A DNA stretch of 64,000 nt, from the NCBI GenBank assembly GCA_019914995.1, contig CM034130.1, positions 1,612,001-1,676,000 on the forward strand, read 5' to 3'. The notes below the pieces were generated by a model, which worked only from the letters and a program-made list of their open reading frames with translations, did not search any database and was not told the DNA's origin. This document shows positions 48,126 to 60,562 of this stretch, one piece after another. Numbering within the stretch: position 1 is the stretch's first letter; each line of letters starts with the position of its first letter. The stretch comes from Acanthochlamys bracteata. Its lineage: Eukaryota; Streptophyta; Magnoliopsida; Pandanales; Velloziaceae. A program made the translations under genes and the position numbers.

Positions 48126-50590
48126 TTTCTTTTAAAATTTCCTGGCAGTGCCTTTCAAGAATCAAAAGCAAGGTATGTATACTATGCAACCAGTTTTTGT
48201 TATGAATTATTAATCTCTTATATATACTGAATTTTTCTTATGTTCTTTAAAAACAAGGAGCACTGCATTCTTGATAAGAAATTTTGATTGATCAAGAATA
48301 GATTTCCAATTAGGTTACGTATGGGAGGCCAAGTTAATATTATGCTAATTTCTAAGTTTATATATCTGAGTGAAGCAACATTAATTTCATTCTTTTTCAT
48401 TAATTAAATGTTTATATCACTTCAAGACTTTCTTTTGCTTCTTTAAAAGTGAAAATTCAACAATGTCATGAAGAGAAAAGAAATGTTCTGAATTTCATAC
48501 TCTATCAGATTTGTTCTTCATTTCTTTGTTTCTACAGTGAGGAAATTAAAGAGACATCTTCCAAGTTGTTGCAGCTACTTTTGCTGACATTTTTCTTCTT
48601 TAATTTTTGCAGAGAGAAACTTTACTTGTTGCAGATTTTTGCACTTGGAAAAATGAATAATTTGACACGCATATGCTTTTGAGTTTTACACACTGACAAT
48701 ATCAATTCATGTAAAAATTTACATGTAATGTTAATTCTTTATACTGTCAGTCAGAAACTTCTTAACTGCTGCAGATTCACAGTAGTAAAATAATCTGTTA
48801 TACATGAAGGTTTTTCTAAGCAAAAAATTAGGTCACCACCTCATCAGTAGTTAAAATGTACTAATACAGCAAGATATCTTACCATCTTTTTCTTTTATCA
48901 CAACATATTTGCAGGAGTTTAGGTAAAATTTTGAAAGATGATATCAGTAGTTGGTGTATGTTCTTAGTTAGATTTGTTTTGTTTTACTGAAAAAGATGAA
49001 ATCTTTCTTCGTTTGTATCTTTCACGCACAGCTGCACATATACATGCATGTGTTTGCTTGCGTTGCTTGTTGTTTGTGTCTGTGCGTTAGAAAAAAGAAA
49101 GAAAAAAACAAAAGAAAACTGGAGTGAATAGAGATAGTGATTGGGTAAATGAGTGAAATGAACGGGGATATCTGTGTGAAATTATTCTTCACTTCAACTG
49201 CTTGCTTCCTGCAGCAATAAAGAAGTTAAGAAAGAAAGAAAGAACAAGAAAGAGTTGTGCAGCTTTTTTTGTGTATTTTTTTTTTTTTGTCTGACTCTCT
49301 CTGATGCAGCCAACAGCAGCACTGCAGGCTGCAGGACCAGATTTCAGAAAGCCAAAACGTACACAACAGAGAATGTGGAGTTCGCAGAAGATGGAGAGAG
49401 AAAATTTTAAAAAAAACCACTGATGCTTTTACTTCATTTGAAGAGACTGGACAGGTTTGTCTGCACCAACGTTGTGTAGAGAGAGAAGAGGATTAATTTA
49501 AACCCTCTACCAGTTAGTTACATGCTGTATATAAACGTAGAGACCTAGCTATTATATATAAACATCAGAGGATCCGAAGATTAAATATTTGGACCCTTAT
49601 TGCTGTTTACTGTATATAAATTTGTGTTTCAAATATTCGTAATTAAAAAAAAAATAAAAAATAAAATTTTTTTAAATAAAATAAAAATAAAGTTTAATAT
49701 TTTATATTTTAATAATTTTTAAATATATATTAAAAATTAAAAAATATAATTATGTTAGAAAATGTGTAAATAAAAAAATTAAAATTAAAATTTTGTATAT
49801 AAAAATAAAATTTTAATTTTATATAATTAAAATATATAAATCGTTCAAAATTTAAAATTTGATAAAAAAATAAAATTATGTGCGTTTTAAATACATCCTA
49901 AAAAAAACAAATGTAAAAGATTCCAACAAAATGAGAGAGAGACACTGCATGGGGGCGGGGTGTTGGGGTTGGTGGGAAGGGCTTTACAGCTAAGACGAGC
50001 AGAGAGATAGGTTGAAACAATACAGACAATTATGTAATGCACTGCAATGCAATGTAGGTTGGATGCATTTCTATTCTCTGGATTGATGAATGATTGTTGC
50101 CATTCAATGATGCAATTCAGTAGGGAATGAAATAAACAGCAGGCTTTTTCTATGACTTTGCTTTCTTTTCCTTGTTTCATGGGGCTTCGTTCATTTTTCT
50201 TTTTAATTTTTTATCATTGGAATGAATGATATATGATAGATATATATATCACTATGAAACATTTATTAAGTTTTTATTGTCTATTTGGGGTATCTATGAG
50301 AGTGACGCATTACCAAATGCTATATATTGTTTTTTTTTATTCTGAGTGTGATATGATTTGATTCAGCACCTAATATTTTGTAATTTAGTGCTCTAGATAT
50401 AAATAGGTAGTACTAGCAGGTGAGGTGTTGTCAGGTGCTAATAGAAACAAACATAGTTAGAACCCACATTTTTTACGCTTGAACTAATTTAAATATCTTG
50501 AAATTTTCATCTCCCTAACTTTTTACAATTTACTAAATTGTTGTTTCAATTTCACTAGAGAGATACATGCAATATATATAGTTATAAACT
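48126..50590. other. Region downstream of MIR396
   Basis: The first several hundred bases are probably the rest of the primary transcript. About 49620-49880 is AT-rich repeat-like DNA. A G-rich patch (near 49950-49980) and GCAATGCAATG repeats occur but no RNA or protein gene was identified. Confidence 0.35.
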
Positions 50591-51905
50591 TTCAACGATA
50601 ATTTGTAAAGGTAATCATCCACCAAAGTGTTACTGCTGTTTTCATAAGAATTCATGCACATTGGTGGCTGAATTCCGGCTAGCGAGAGCACTGAAGCCGG
50701 CAAACTCCATATACCGTCACCGGAAACCAATCCTGAAGCAACAGCCGGAACAAAAACGTCCGCCTTTGCCTTGTCGATCTTCTGCCGTGTGAACAATATC
50801 AGGCTTCCTACGCACATAGCAAAATGCGGCCCGAGGTAGAGGTAGGCCATTGCCTTGGACAATTGAATAAATATTTAGAATAAATAATTTTTTGTATTTT
50901 TTTAAATTTTAAAATTTTATAAAGTATTATAAAAAAATATTAAAAATTGAGAAATTTTTGAAATAAAAAATACTTGAATAAACTAAGGTAAACGTCTCCT
51001 TAAAAACTTGTCATCAATAATTTGTACAAATCAAATGACAATCTACTACATAGCTCCAATTTCTAATGTGCAAAGTTCGTCAGTACAAATCAAAGTTAGT
51101 GTGTTTCTCTATCCAATTTCCTTATCGATCTTTCTTTGAGTTTCAACGTCTTAGAACACCGTTGATTGTAAATCAGAAGTTGTCCTATGTTAATTTTAAG
51201 AGGGTACTTCTATTCTATTTTTATTCGTATGAGAAAAAAACAAAAACGATTGAACCACTAATCTTCTAAATTAATTACCAATCATACATAAGGCAGCAAA
51301 GTTTAGCTAATGCATTACAAATCAAAACCAAATTAACTTTTCAAGTGAAATAAGAAAATTCGAACTTTTCACGAGAAAAACTAATGCAGAGAAATTCTAA
51401 GAACAAAGCATGCACAGATTTAAAATTCATTATTAACAAATCCAAAACCAAATTTCTCCAAAATTCATCAAACAAACAGATTCATCCAAAACAAATACAT
51501 CCAATAGAAACACATACCACTAAGCAATGCCGGAAGTAGCAACAAAACAGTCTGGATGACAGTGTCTCCTGTCGAGTAAACGGTAGCTTAAGCAATCCAG
51601 CCTTCCCTAATTAGTCCAAGTCTTAACAAATAAGAAACCAAGCAACCCTGCGTAAGGATAATCCCAGTAGTTAATTCAATTTCATCACAATCAAGCTAAA
51701 CATGACTCCGAGAACAAGCGCAACAGAATGTTCGAATCTTAGTTGTTCGCTCCATGCCGGCACCGGATATCCATCGAGAGCTCGTTCAATCGAAGCTTCC
51801 ACGGCGGCCGTTGATCCGATATGATTATCGTCTGATGAAGCACGACCATCATTTGATCTTCGTCGGTGCCCGCCGTCTCCTCCATATCCGCCGTCGGAGT
51901 TGGTG
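50591..51905 (-). pseudogene. Broken YSL (Yellow Stripe-Like) metal-nicotianamine transporter gene
   Basis: YSL proteins, in the OPT family, carry metal-nicotianamine complexes across membranes. On the minus strand 51905-51518 encodes the first exon: ALDGYPVPAWSEQL, then LVLGVMFSLIVMKLN. A TAA follows immediately, then (in shifted frames) TTGII, GLLGFLFVKTWT-like sequence, GKAGLLKLPFTRQE, TVIQT and SGIA, up to a donor-like GTATGT at 51517. The block after KLN lacks the usual PSLNVSAG. The C-terminal exon survives at 50862-50600: LGPHFAMCVGSLILF, KADVFVPAVASGLVSGDGIW and SLAGIQPPMCM, with the usual ID before MC missing. The middle of the transporter, most of the membrane spans, is absent; AT-rich DNA lies there. 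In the coding frame I find no ATG. A TATA-like GTATATAAATATAG (51997-52010) suggests the old promoter persists. Confidence 0.85.
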
Positions 51906-53776
51906 GTGTTTCGAATTGATTGAAATCTCTCTGTTTCTTGTTGATATGTTTCCTTTCAATCTCTCGCTCTGATTTCGCTCTCTGATTTCTGTCTGGCTAT
52001 ATTTATATACATTGTCTTCAGGTTCCAATAGAATTAAACGGTATTTTACAAATTCGAACTTCTAATCTTACTTTTATAGTAAAAGTGGGTTTTTCAATTT
52101 TTTAACGCGATTTCTTGTATGGATATGGATACGTTTTATTAATATATTTTTAGAGGGATGGTTCTGCAAATCGGAATAGGATAAGATTGAACGGTTAACT
52201 TGATCAGACGGTTCAGATTCGTGTTAAGTTCTGATTACAGAAGCTCTTACGGATGCGTGGTTATATACAGATTTTCGGTGAACAAAGTGTTGAACGCACA
52301 GTGAGACTGTTCTAAAGTTTCTCCGATTCATTTAATTGAATAATATGAACGGCTAGATGAGACGCTCAGTGTGGGTAGGATTGCATAGGGCTTTATCAGA
52401 TTCGATTCTCTACGTTAAAAATGAATTTTATTGTAGTTTATGATATAGGTATTTATTCAAAACTTTTTTCTTGAAACATTTATTCATTTCTATGATCTGA
52501 AATTACTAGAGAAAACGATAGTATTAGTGTTTTTCTTTCATGCATCAATGTAGAGCGAGAGAACTTAAAAACAGATTTTTAATTTTTAATTTTATATTTT
52601 TAATATATATTTTTATATATATAAAAAATTTATTTAAAAATTAAAAAAATTTATATAGTAAGACTTTTAATTATATATTTTTATAATTTTTTAAAAATTA
52701 AAAAAACCTTATATTTTAAAAAAATAAAAATATTTTTTATTTTATAAGTACTTTTAAACGTCCCTCTAATTATCAACTTATTTTATTTTGACGGCATCCA
52801 AGGACCTGTCTTAATCTAGTAAAATCAAATTTTGTAAAAATTAGAGTTCATTAAGAATTGAAGCTAAGCTCGATAAATGTAGATTCAAAAAAATAAATAA
52901 AATGTATAAATAAATTAAAGTTAAAATCCTGATAAAATAAAGCTCACTGAAAATAAAAGTATTTTAAATTTTAAAGTAATAATTCAAATTTTAAATTTGC
53001 AAAAAATAACTCAAGTTCAATAGTATTAAAACATGTCATAATTGTTCACACCTTCCCCACAAATTTCAATTACTAATGAAATAAATGCACAAATTATTAT
53101 ATATATTTTTACAAAATTTATTTTAAAATATATTAAACATATTTTTATCGATTATCAAGTACTTGTTATTCTAAATAAGTATTTTGCATTTTTGACATAA
53201 AATTTTTATAGTAGTTTACAATTTTTCTTAAAATATGAAAATATTTAAAAAGTTATATATAAATTTTTCTTTATATATATATAATTTTTATTTTATTAAT
53301 CAAAAAGATTAAACTTATATTTTAAAAATTTTCAGAATATTTTATTTTTAATTTATAATTCATGAGCATTTCTAAATATCTTTAATACAAGTGTTTAAGA
53401 AAGCGTTTCTCGAAAGTTCTATTTTTACAAATATTTAAAAAATTTATTTAAAAATATCAAAAAATTTTACATAATAAAATTTTTTTATTACTTATTTTTA
53501 TTATTTTTTATAATAAAAAAATAAAACATATTTTTTCAAAAAATAAAATATTTTTATTTAAAAAACTCTATTTTAAAATAATTCATCATTCTACCTAAGC
53601 GTTTCTTTAAAAAATAATAACAAAAAGGATCTAAAAAATAACCGCAATTACGTTATACGCTTTTAGCTTGTAGCTTATAGCTTTTGGCTTTCCTGTAATT
53701 CTTATTTAATTAACTCGATATATTTTGTAAAAGTAATTTGTGAGCCCAAATCAAAAGGCGTTAAATTACTGGGCAA
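51906..53776. other. AT-rich intergenic region
   Basis: After the old YSL promoter come a MITE copy (52557-52764), repeats resembling the second family (52800-53010) and another AT-rich block (about 53397-53600). No gene is seen. Confidence 0.4.
52557..52764. mobile_element. AT-rich MITE copy
   Basis: It begins near GAGAGAACTTAAAAACAG and ends TACTTTTAAACGTCCC; the right end in reverse, GGGACGTTTAAAAGTACTTA, matches the reference terminus at 44236. The core has the family's TTTTTAATTTTTAATTTTAT and TTTTATAAGTA tracts. Confidence 0.5.
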
Positions 53777-53876
53777 TTGTTCAATATTCTCCGGCCTAAA
53801 TTCTCAACAAAAAAAAAAACCTTTTCTTTTTGGTTGTTGTTCATGTACAAGAACTTTACCTTGTTCACAACTCAGA

Positions 53877-53880
53877 CCTC

Positions 53881-53917
<37 letters not shown>

Positions 53918-53988
53918 CTCTCTCTCGCTCTTCTCCCAGCTATCAAACCCTTAATAAATCAACCGCTTCACTGATTAACGCCGATCAA
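53877..53988 (+). promoter_or_regulatory. Noncoding first exon of RCE1 with a (CT)n tract
   Basis: A long (CT)n microsatellite (about 53880-53914) lies in a pyrimidine-rich leader that ends at a donor-like GATCAA|GTAATC (gt at 53989). The acceptor TTTTCAG ending at 54904 would join it to GAACAATG, where the RCE1 ATG lies. The leader intron would be about 915 bases, a common way of raising expression in plants (inference). Confidence 0.5.
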
Positions 53989-54909
53989 GTAATCTATGCC
54001 TTTGTTTCTGTTTACGATCGTTCTCATTTATTGATCTATAACAAAAATTTCCTGATTACTAGTTGCCCTGATATTGAAATTGCAAGCAAAGACATGCTTT
54101 TATGCCCACTTTTCTCGATCTTTTTTTTTCTTCCTTGTTAAATGAAGGAAGAATTCTCGTTGAGTTCATAGTTAGAGAGGTTTGCTTTGGATTACCGATT
54201 AGATTATACCGCGTTTGATCAACTAAATTCGAGATATCCACAACTTGTTTAAATTTGCTAGTGATTAAATTTGTCTAGCACAGAATGTGAAGTTAAAGAT
54301 ATTGGATCTTTTATGAATTTTTTCAGAATATGTGTAGAGCTTCAGATTCTTTTGCAATATGTTTTGAGAAGAAAACAACTTTGTTTGGAAAATTTTTATC
54401 TAGTACTTTACATAAGGATATAAAGTTCACGTTATAGTTGAGTTGCGAAACTTCAATGACCAAATAGGCACCAAAGTATTGGGATGTTTACATTGTTTCA
54501 AAGAAAAATCAGACTGTGTCTTGACTTTCGAGTGCCACCTTTTGCTGTTGCATATTTGTGACAACAATGTCACCTGAGAAGAAGTTTTTGCTAACCGGTT
54601 TTAGAGAAACCTCTTATGTGTAGACTTGTATGTTTGTTTAGTTTACCCTCTATTGTTAGAAAATATTGAAACTGGTGCTTAATCTATGGAGAATCACACA
54701 TTAGGTTATTGTTATGTCTATTCATCCAGAAATGCACATTTACTTAAATTCAGTGGGAAAAGCATAGTGCTTAGTTCCTTTCTGCATAGCTAAATCTGTA
54801 TTTGATTAAATTTGTCATATAAAATTTCATCAAGTGGTAACGGAAACCTGTAGTATAGCTGCTTGCTAAAAGACATGTTTTATCTTTCTTGTGCTTCTTT
54901 TCAGGAACA

Positions 54910-57238
54910 ATGATAAATCTTTTCAAGATCAAGGATCAGAAGAGGGATGATGCTAGTAAAGCTGTTGGAAGGGTCCCTGTTAAGAAGCAAACCGCGGGGG
55001 AGCTGCGTCTTCAGAAAGGTACATGGTGCATACAAGTGATATATCAAATACTTGTCATGTTTGTAAATGTATCTATTTTTTGGTTGATACAAAAGTGTAG
55101 CAGGTAGCATACCTCTTGAACCCTCATTGAGACAAATGTTTTGTACACCATTTTCTGTCTAGTGATTCTCTTTCATTATGCTTTATAGATAACCTTCTTT
55201 TCCTGATTTATGCGGAGAGGTCATTTATCCTTGTCCTTACTAAATGCTTGTAATTTCCTCTTCGCTTTAGCAGTTAGGTACCATGTAATCCTTCCTATTT
55301 TATTCTAAACTTTTGTTTTTGTGAACTGTGCTTTTAGTCATTAGTTTATTGGAACTGGTCCTGAAATATAAATGACCAGTCTGTGACTTGAAGCTTTTCT
55401 TTTATTTTTCCTTTCTCGTTGTGAAATCTTCAAACGACTAGAGATTGATAAATTTTTGCAGATATCAGTGAGCTTAATCTGCCAAAAACAACTTCCATCT
55501 TGTTTCCCAACGGCAAGGATGATCTGATGAACTTTGAAGTCACTATCAGTCCTGATGAAGGATATTATCTGTGAGTTTCCTTCTATCTTGTTGGTCCTGA
55601 TGAAGGATAAATTTTCTATTTTATTTTAGTTTAGAACAAAAATTTATTCTTAATTTTCGATGTGAGTTCTTGAATTGTATAGCGGCGCCAGCAGTATATG
55701 TGCATTTTGAATCTATTGCATGTCAAGTGCCAGTGGGAGAAAAATTTCTGATTCTCATATTTTGTCTGTTTGTCGTTGCTTCTAACTTCTAAGTAATTTA
55801 AACTGTTTCCGTCTTTTCTGCAGAGGTGGTAAATTCATTTTTACTTTTCAAGTATCAGCTTCTTACCCACACGAGCCACCAAAGGTGAAGTGCCAGACTA
55901 AGGTAATTTTAATCTTTCTACTACTCATCTTGTTTTGGGAAGCTTTGACTTATCTTACATCCTTATATATTACAGGTGCTTCTTTTTATAAGCTCTAACA
56001 GTGCCTTATATGTCCAGGTTTACCACCCTAATATTGACCTTGAGGGAAATGTTTGCCTTAACATTCTTCGTGAAGATTGGAAGCCTGTACTCAACATAAA
56101 CACTGTTGTTTATGGCCTAAACCTTCTTTTTACGGTAATCCTACTTAACCTAATTTGATGTTTACTTGAAGATATTCATATAGAGGATATATGAAAATTT
56201 ATTACTTGATATGGCGTTTACTAATTCATTATGTATAAGGTTTCCAGAGGTAAAGTACTTACCGTTTTAGCCAACTGTTATACCTTTGTGGTAATAAGAT
56301 ATATCTGAATAGCTGATGTTCTTCGTATATATATTATCAAATTGGTTAAATAGATCGGCAGGCTAAGCTTGTTTGGTCTTTGTTGTATTTTACTTCATTT
56401 CTGAAGGTGATTCCAACTTTCTTTGGACCTTGATGGACCCAGAGATTCTAAATACCAGAAAGTATAATTCAAATTTGTTTTTGAAGTTGTTCCTTCTTTG
56501 TTTTTTTTTTTTTTTTTGTCCCTCTAGAGATATTAGTATACTCCATTGTGTTCAATAAGGAAGTGAACTATTTTTACAAAGATTGTACTGCAAGTCCTCA
56601 TAATGCTATAACATTGTAAGACTTATGACAACTTAATAAGTTGGATGTGCTATTAATCTACTTCGATGTTAAGTTTGAAATGTTGTTATTAAAGGAAAGT
56701 TGTCAAAAGATATTTCAATGTGAGCTTGCTTTGGCAGAGTCGTACATATGCCTCTTATTAAGCATATATATCACAAGCAGATGAGTTATGTAAAGTTGTC
56801 TTTCTAAGCTAGTATGTGCAAATGAAGTGGTTAGCAAACATCAGGATTTCAAAGTTGTGTGGGCAAGAATGCTGCACAGCACTTGTAGTATTCGCCCAGC
56901 AACTTCAATTTGTTTTGCTATGGTTATGAGCTGTGTTTTAAATGATAGCTAAAAGAGTCATACCAAGATATATTTGGCTTGATGAGTCTTCGTAAAAGTT
57001 TTACACTCCATTGGTTCAAATTCTGTTGATTTATTTTCGCTCTCTTATCTGAACTAATACTCAGACTGCTAAACTAATTTGCGTCGCATCTTTTGTGCAG
57101 CAACCCAATGATGAGGATCCATTGAATCAAGAAGCAGCTTCTGTACTACGCGACAATCCAAAAATGTTTGAATCTAATGTTAGAAGGGCAATGGCTGGAG
57201 GTTACGTTGGTCAGATCTACTTTCCGAGGTGCATGTGA
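54910..57238 (+). CDS. RCE1: NEDD8-conjugating enzyme RCE1 (UBC12)
   Basis: RCE1 transfers the ubiquitin-like protein RUB/NEDD8 to cullins, which activates SCF-type ligases and so auxin and other signalling. Five coding exons (54910-55018, 55462-55570, 55824-55902, 56018-56134, 57101-57238) encode 183 residues, the family length. The N-terminal peptide [12 protein letters not shown] is the UBC12-specific tail that docks on the E1. The fold follows with [20 protein letters not shown] and [11 protein letters not shown]. The catalytic site is HPN (102-104) and Cys112 in [20 protein letters not shown]. The end [20 protein letters not shown] is that of RUB E2s, not ubiquitin E2s. All splice sites are GT-AG. 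Confidence 0.96.
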
Positions 57239-60200
57239 GTAATTTCTTACTAAAGGGAGAGCTACATATGGATTCAGTTGGCTCATAGACGGTCCTTGTT
57301 AATTTTCAAGAAAAAAGGGTTATTTACCTTGGAAATGTATAACGCCTGTAAAGATGTTGAACAAGCTTAGCTGGTTGAATAAATTCACATAACATGTGCA
57401 AGAATTGTGTCAAAGTGTGCAAGTACACATTCACCCTTCTTGTTAAGAACTTTATTGTTTACCCGCGTTGTGGTTTCTTATTACTAGAATCATGGTAGCG
57501 GCTATCACATTTTAATATTTCATTCTTTTTTACTCAACGCCCCTTCCCTCAAATTTTAATATTTGTGTATCTTGAAATTGCTTCTGAACAGCTACACTGA
57601 GAAAATGCCTTGTCTAGCAACATGCCCGTCTCGCACCTTCAATGCCGAGTTTAGTTCTTTTCGTACAGAGCTGTTTCGGAAATGTAGGAAACGAATTTCG
57701 GAATTTGCAAACAGTTTAATCAACTTGGAATGTCCAGAACAGATATTTTAAAATTCTCTAAACTAAATTCTATTTTTAAAAAATAATAATAGTATTTAAA
57801 ATAAATTTTTTTGTAATTTCTAAAAAATATATAATATTATTAAAAATTCTAATCGAAAAATATAAAATAAAAAAGAGTTAAAAAACATTCCTAAACCCCA
57901 CCATACTTCGCTAAAGTTTGACATGATAAAGCAATGTTCTCAAACTATCTGTACATTATGTTAGCAAGACGCTGTCATATAATTTACAAAGTTTCATACA
58001 TCAAAACGAATCTAGCAGACAGGTCTTGCTGGCATTTTCCTTAAAGTAGATGTAAATGAGCTGACGAAACAACAAATCACACGAACCTCCACTCCACTCA
58101 CCGTGCTTCAGCTTACAACTAATAAGCTGCTCAACAACATTGTTGCTGTTAGCATATGCATGCTGTGGCTGTTAAGGTCTGAGAAACAACAATTAATTCA
58201 TCACGGAGTACACAGAAGAACCACTAATTCTTCACAATGTACTGCAGGCTAATTGTAGATATCAAGCATGCCCAAAATTTCAAACAGCCAATACCAGGTT
58301 AACTGATGGCAAATATTGTATAGGTTCCACAAGTTTCTGTCACCTGTGAGCTTACTACACTGAGACATAAAGCACATACAAGGTTGTTACACAGTTGTTC
58401 TAGTAAAAGTAAGAAGAAATATTGCAACAATTCCGTATAGGTTCTGAGAAATTTGGAATAAAAGAAATTAGAAACAAATTTTCTTAAGAAAAAAAAAAAA
58501 CTGCAAAACAGCCATCACATACGGCATCTTAAGGATACCACCTAGTCTAATTCCTATATCATCTTCAATCCAACTCTTATACCAGCACGCAATATGACAA
58601 ATTTCCAGGAACAAAGTACAATATCTCAACACAAGCATAAAAATAATTTATTCACTACGCTAAGAATTCATTAGGAACTATCAATTTTATTAACTAAGCT
58701 AAGAGCTCTTAGGAACTATCAATTTGATCGCAAACTAGCACGGTCAACCATAGCAGCAAAGACAAGAGAAGGAACTGGAAGACGCCAAATAGAACTTCAA
58801 AATAATATATCATACCTGTAGCATAAGAAACAACAATCTCAGTCAACCACTAACTTCTACTTCCAGAACAACCAAATATTGCCAAAGACAGAACCATAGC
58901 AATGTAAGTTTTCTCTCGATCCCTCACACTTTGTGCAGATAGTGGCATTATAAACGTAAATTAAACATATATTGGAAGTAACGTCCCATTAACAAACTTC
59001 ACTAGATGCTATGATTGACTAAACATACTTAATTCTTAGTGGTCTTTCTCTAAGGATAGTCTCTGAAGACGTAAAATGTCATGAATTTGTGAAGATATCT
59101 GAACACACAGGACAACATTTATCTAACACCTAACTAAGGTGATTATCAAGGATCACAAATTGGGTGCATACTTCACATGTTCGCTACCCTTTACAGAAGC
59201 ATTCAACAATAGTCAAGTCAACCACAAGAAGATTCGAAGAAACATAGCTTAATCCGCCGTATCACTTGCATTAAAGAAATCTTAACATAAGGAAGTAAAG
59301 GTCATGTAACTAGCAGAAAAGACAGATATCCAATGTGAACGGGAGACTATAAAGGAGCTTTCACTGACACCAAAGAAGTTTAATATTCATTGTCACATAA
59401 TGACATATCCTCTGAGATGAGTTAACCAGTTCCTCAAAACATCAGTAATTTCCACGTGCAAAGCTTACTGATCAACCATAAAGACAATCCTATATGAATG
59501 AATCCCAATCTCATATGTGAAAGGTATAACACAAATCATAGATCGACCTGCTTAGGTATTCATGATTGTTTAACTTTGATCCAAACCAGATGGCAATAAC
59601 AAGACAGATACCAATCAAGGGCTCAAAGAAATATAAGAGACATCAGGAGTATTTTTTCTTTGTAAATCCTGAACAAATTTCACTTTATCGTTCACATGTA
59701 AGTACCTTGATCCTGCAAGGCAAAAGACTGTTCGTAGAACTTCCAACTATTTATTTCCTCATATTCCCAGTTATACCAGTAACTATTACTAAATACCGAC
59801 AACATACTAGAATTGCTTGCATATAATCACTTATTCTGAACCAACATAGCAACTTTTCAAACCTACATCACTGACATGGGCATATTCAAGATTAAACACC
59901 ATCTTCCCCCATTCCATGCACAAGATCAAAACGCACAATATAAATGTAATCAATATCTTTATCTTCAACTGCTCGATTAAGGAAAGTGATCCTTTTCCAT
60001 GATCTTCCCCAGGATTCATTATTTCATTGAATCTCACTGCATAATACAGATCAGAAAGTGAAAGCTACATGTGAAGTCCATTTAGAAGTATTATACATCT
60101 CTAAATAAGAAGTCCATTAAGTGCTCAACCACCTTTTCCATTCCCTCTTCTCTATAGTTGATCATGCACCAAACTTAAAGGAAAACACGCTAGGGAAAAG

Positions 60201-60562
60201 AAGTGGTCATCTCTGATTTCATGTCCATGTTTGACAGCATCGTATCTCATAAGTAAACTAAAAGGATCACCTCATATCAGCTTCATCAAGTAAAAAACTC
60301 TAGGATCACCTCCATAGCCCAACTTGCTACCTTAAGGAAAACTACTCTACGACATAGACTGCAAGAAAATAGAAGTTCACACTGTAGAAAAAAAACAAAA
60401 TGACGCCAATGAGGACAACTAGATTCTTTGTTAACAAGCAAACCCAATATCCTCCAATTAAGCCCTTATCTGCAAACAGAAAAGGAGCAATATAAAATAC
60501 AGTATTATATAGAGAAGAAATATTTAAAAATCTAGCCTATAATCTTAACATTTTTTTACCAG
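57239..60562. other. Long convergent intergenic region
   Basis: This lies between the stops of RCE1 (+) and the hnRNP-like gene (-). About 57760-57890 is AT-rich and MITE-like. From 57900 to 60500 the DNA has ordinary composition, unlike the other intergenic gaps, yet no frame over 86 codons and no family resemblance appear. It may hold a long 3' UTR, UTR introns or a noncoding transcript of the hnRNP gene. Confidence 0.35.

Noticed and set aside
49887..50180. 97-codon minus-strand ORF
   Set aside because: Cys- and Ser-rich without any domain, and no neighbouring exon joins it. Taken as chance.
51754..51972. 72-codon ORF on the plus strand (MPAPDIHRELV)
   Set aside because: It is the antisense of the YSL pseudogene's first exon. 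A minus-strand ATG frame (MEETAGTDEDQ) there is also a shifted frame of that exon.
53777..54141. ORFs with long Ser/Leu runs
   Set aside because: The runs are the translated (CT)n microsatellite in the RCE1 leader; the same applies to 372-575 and 47029-47286.
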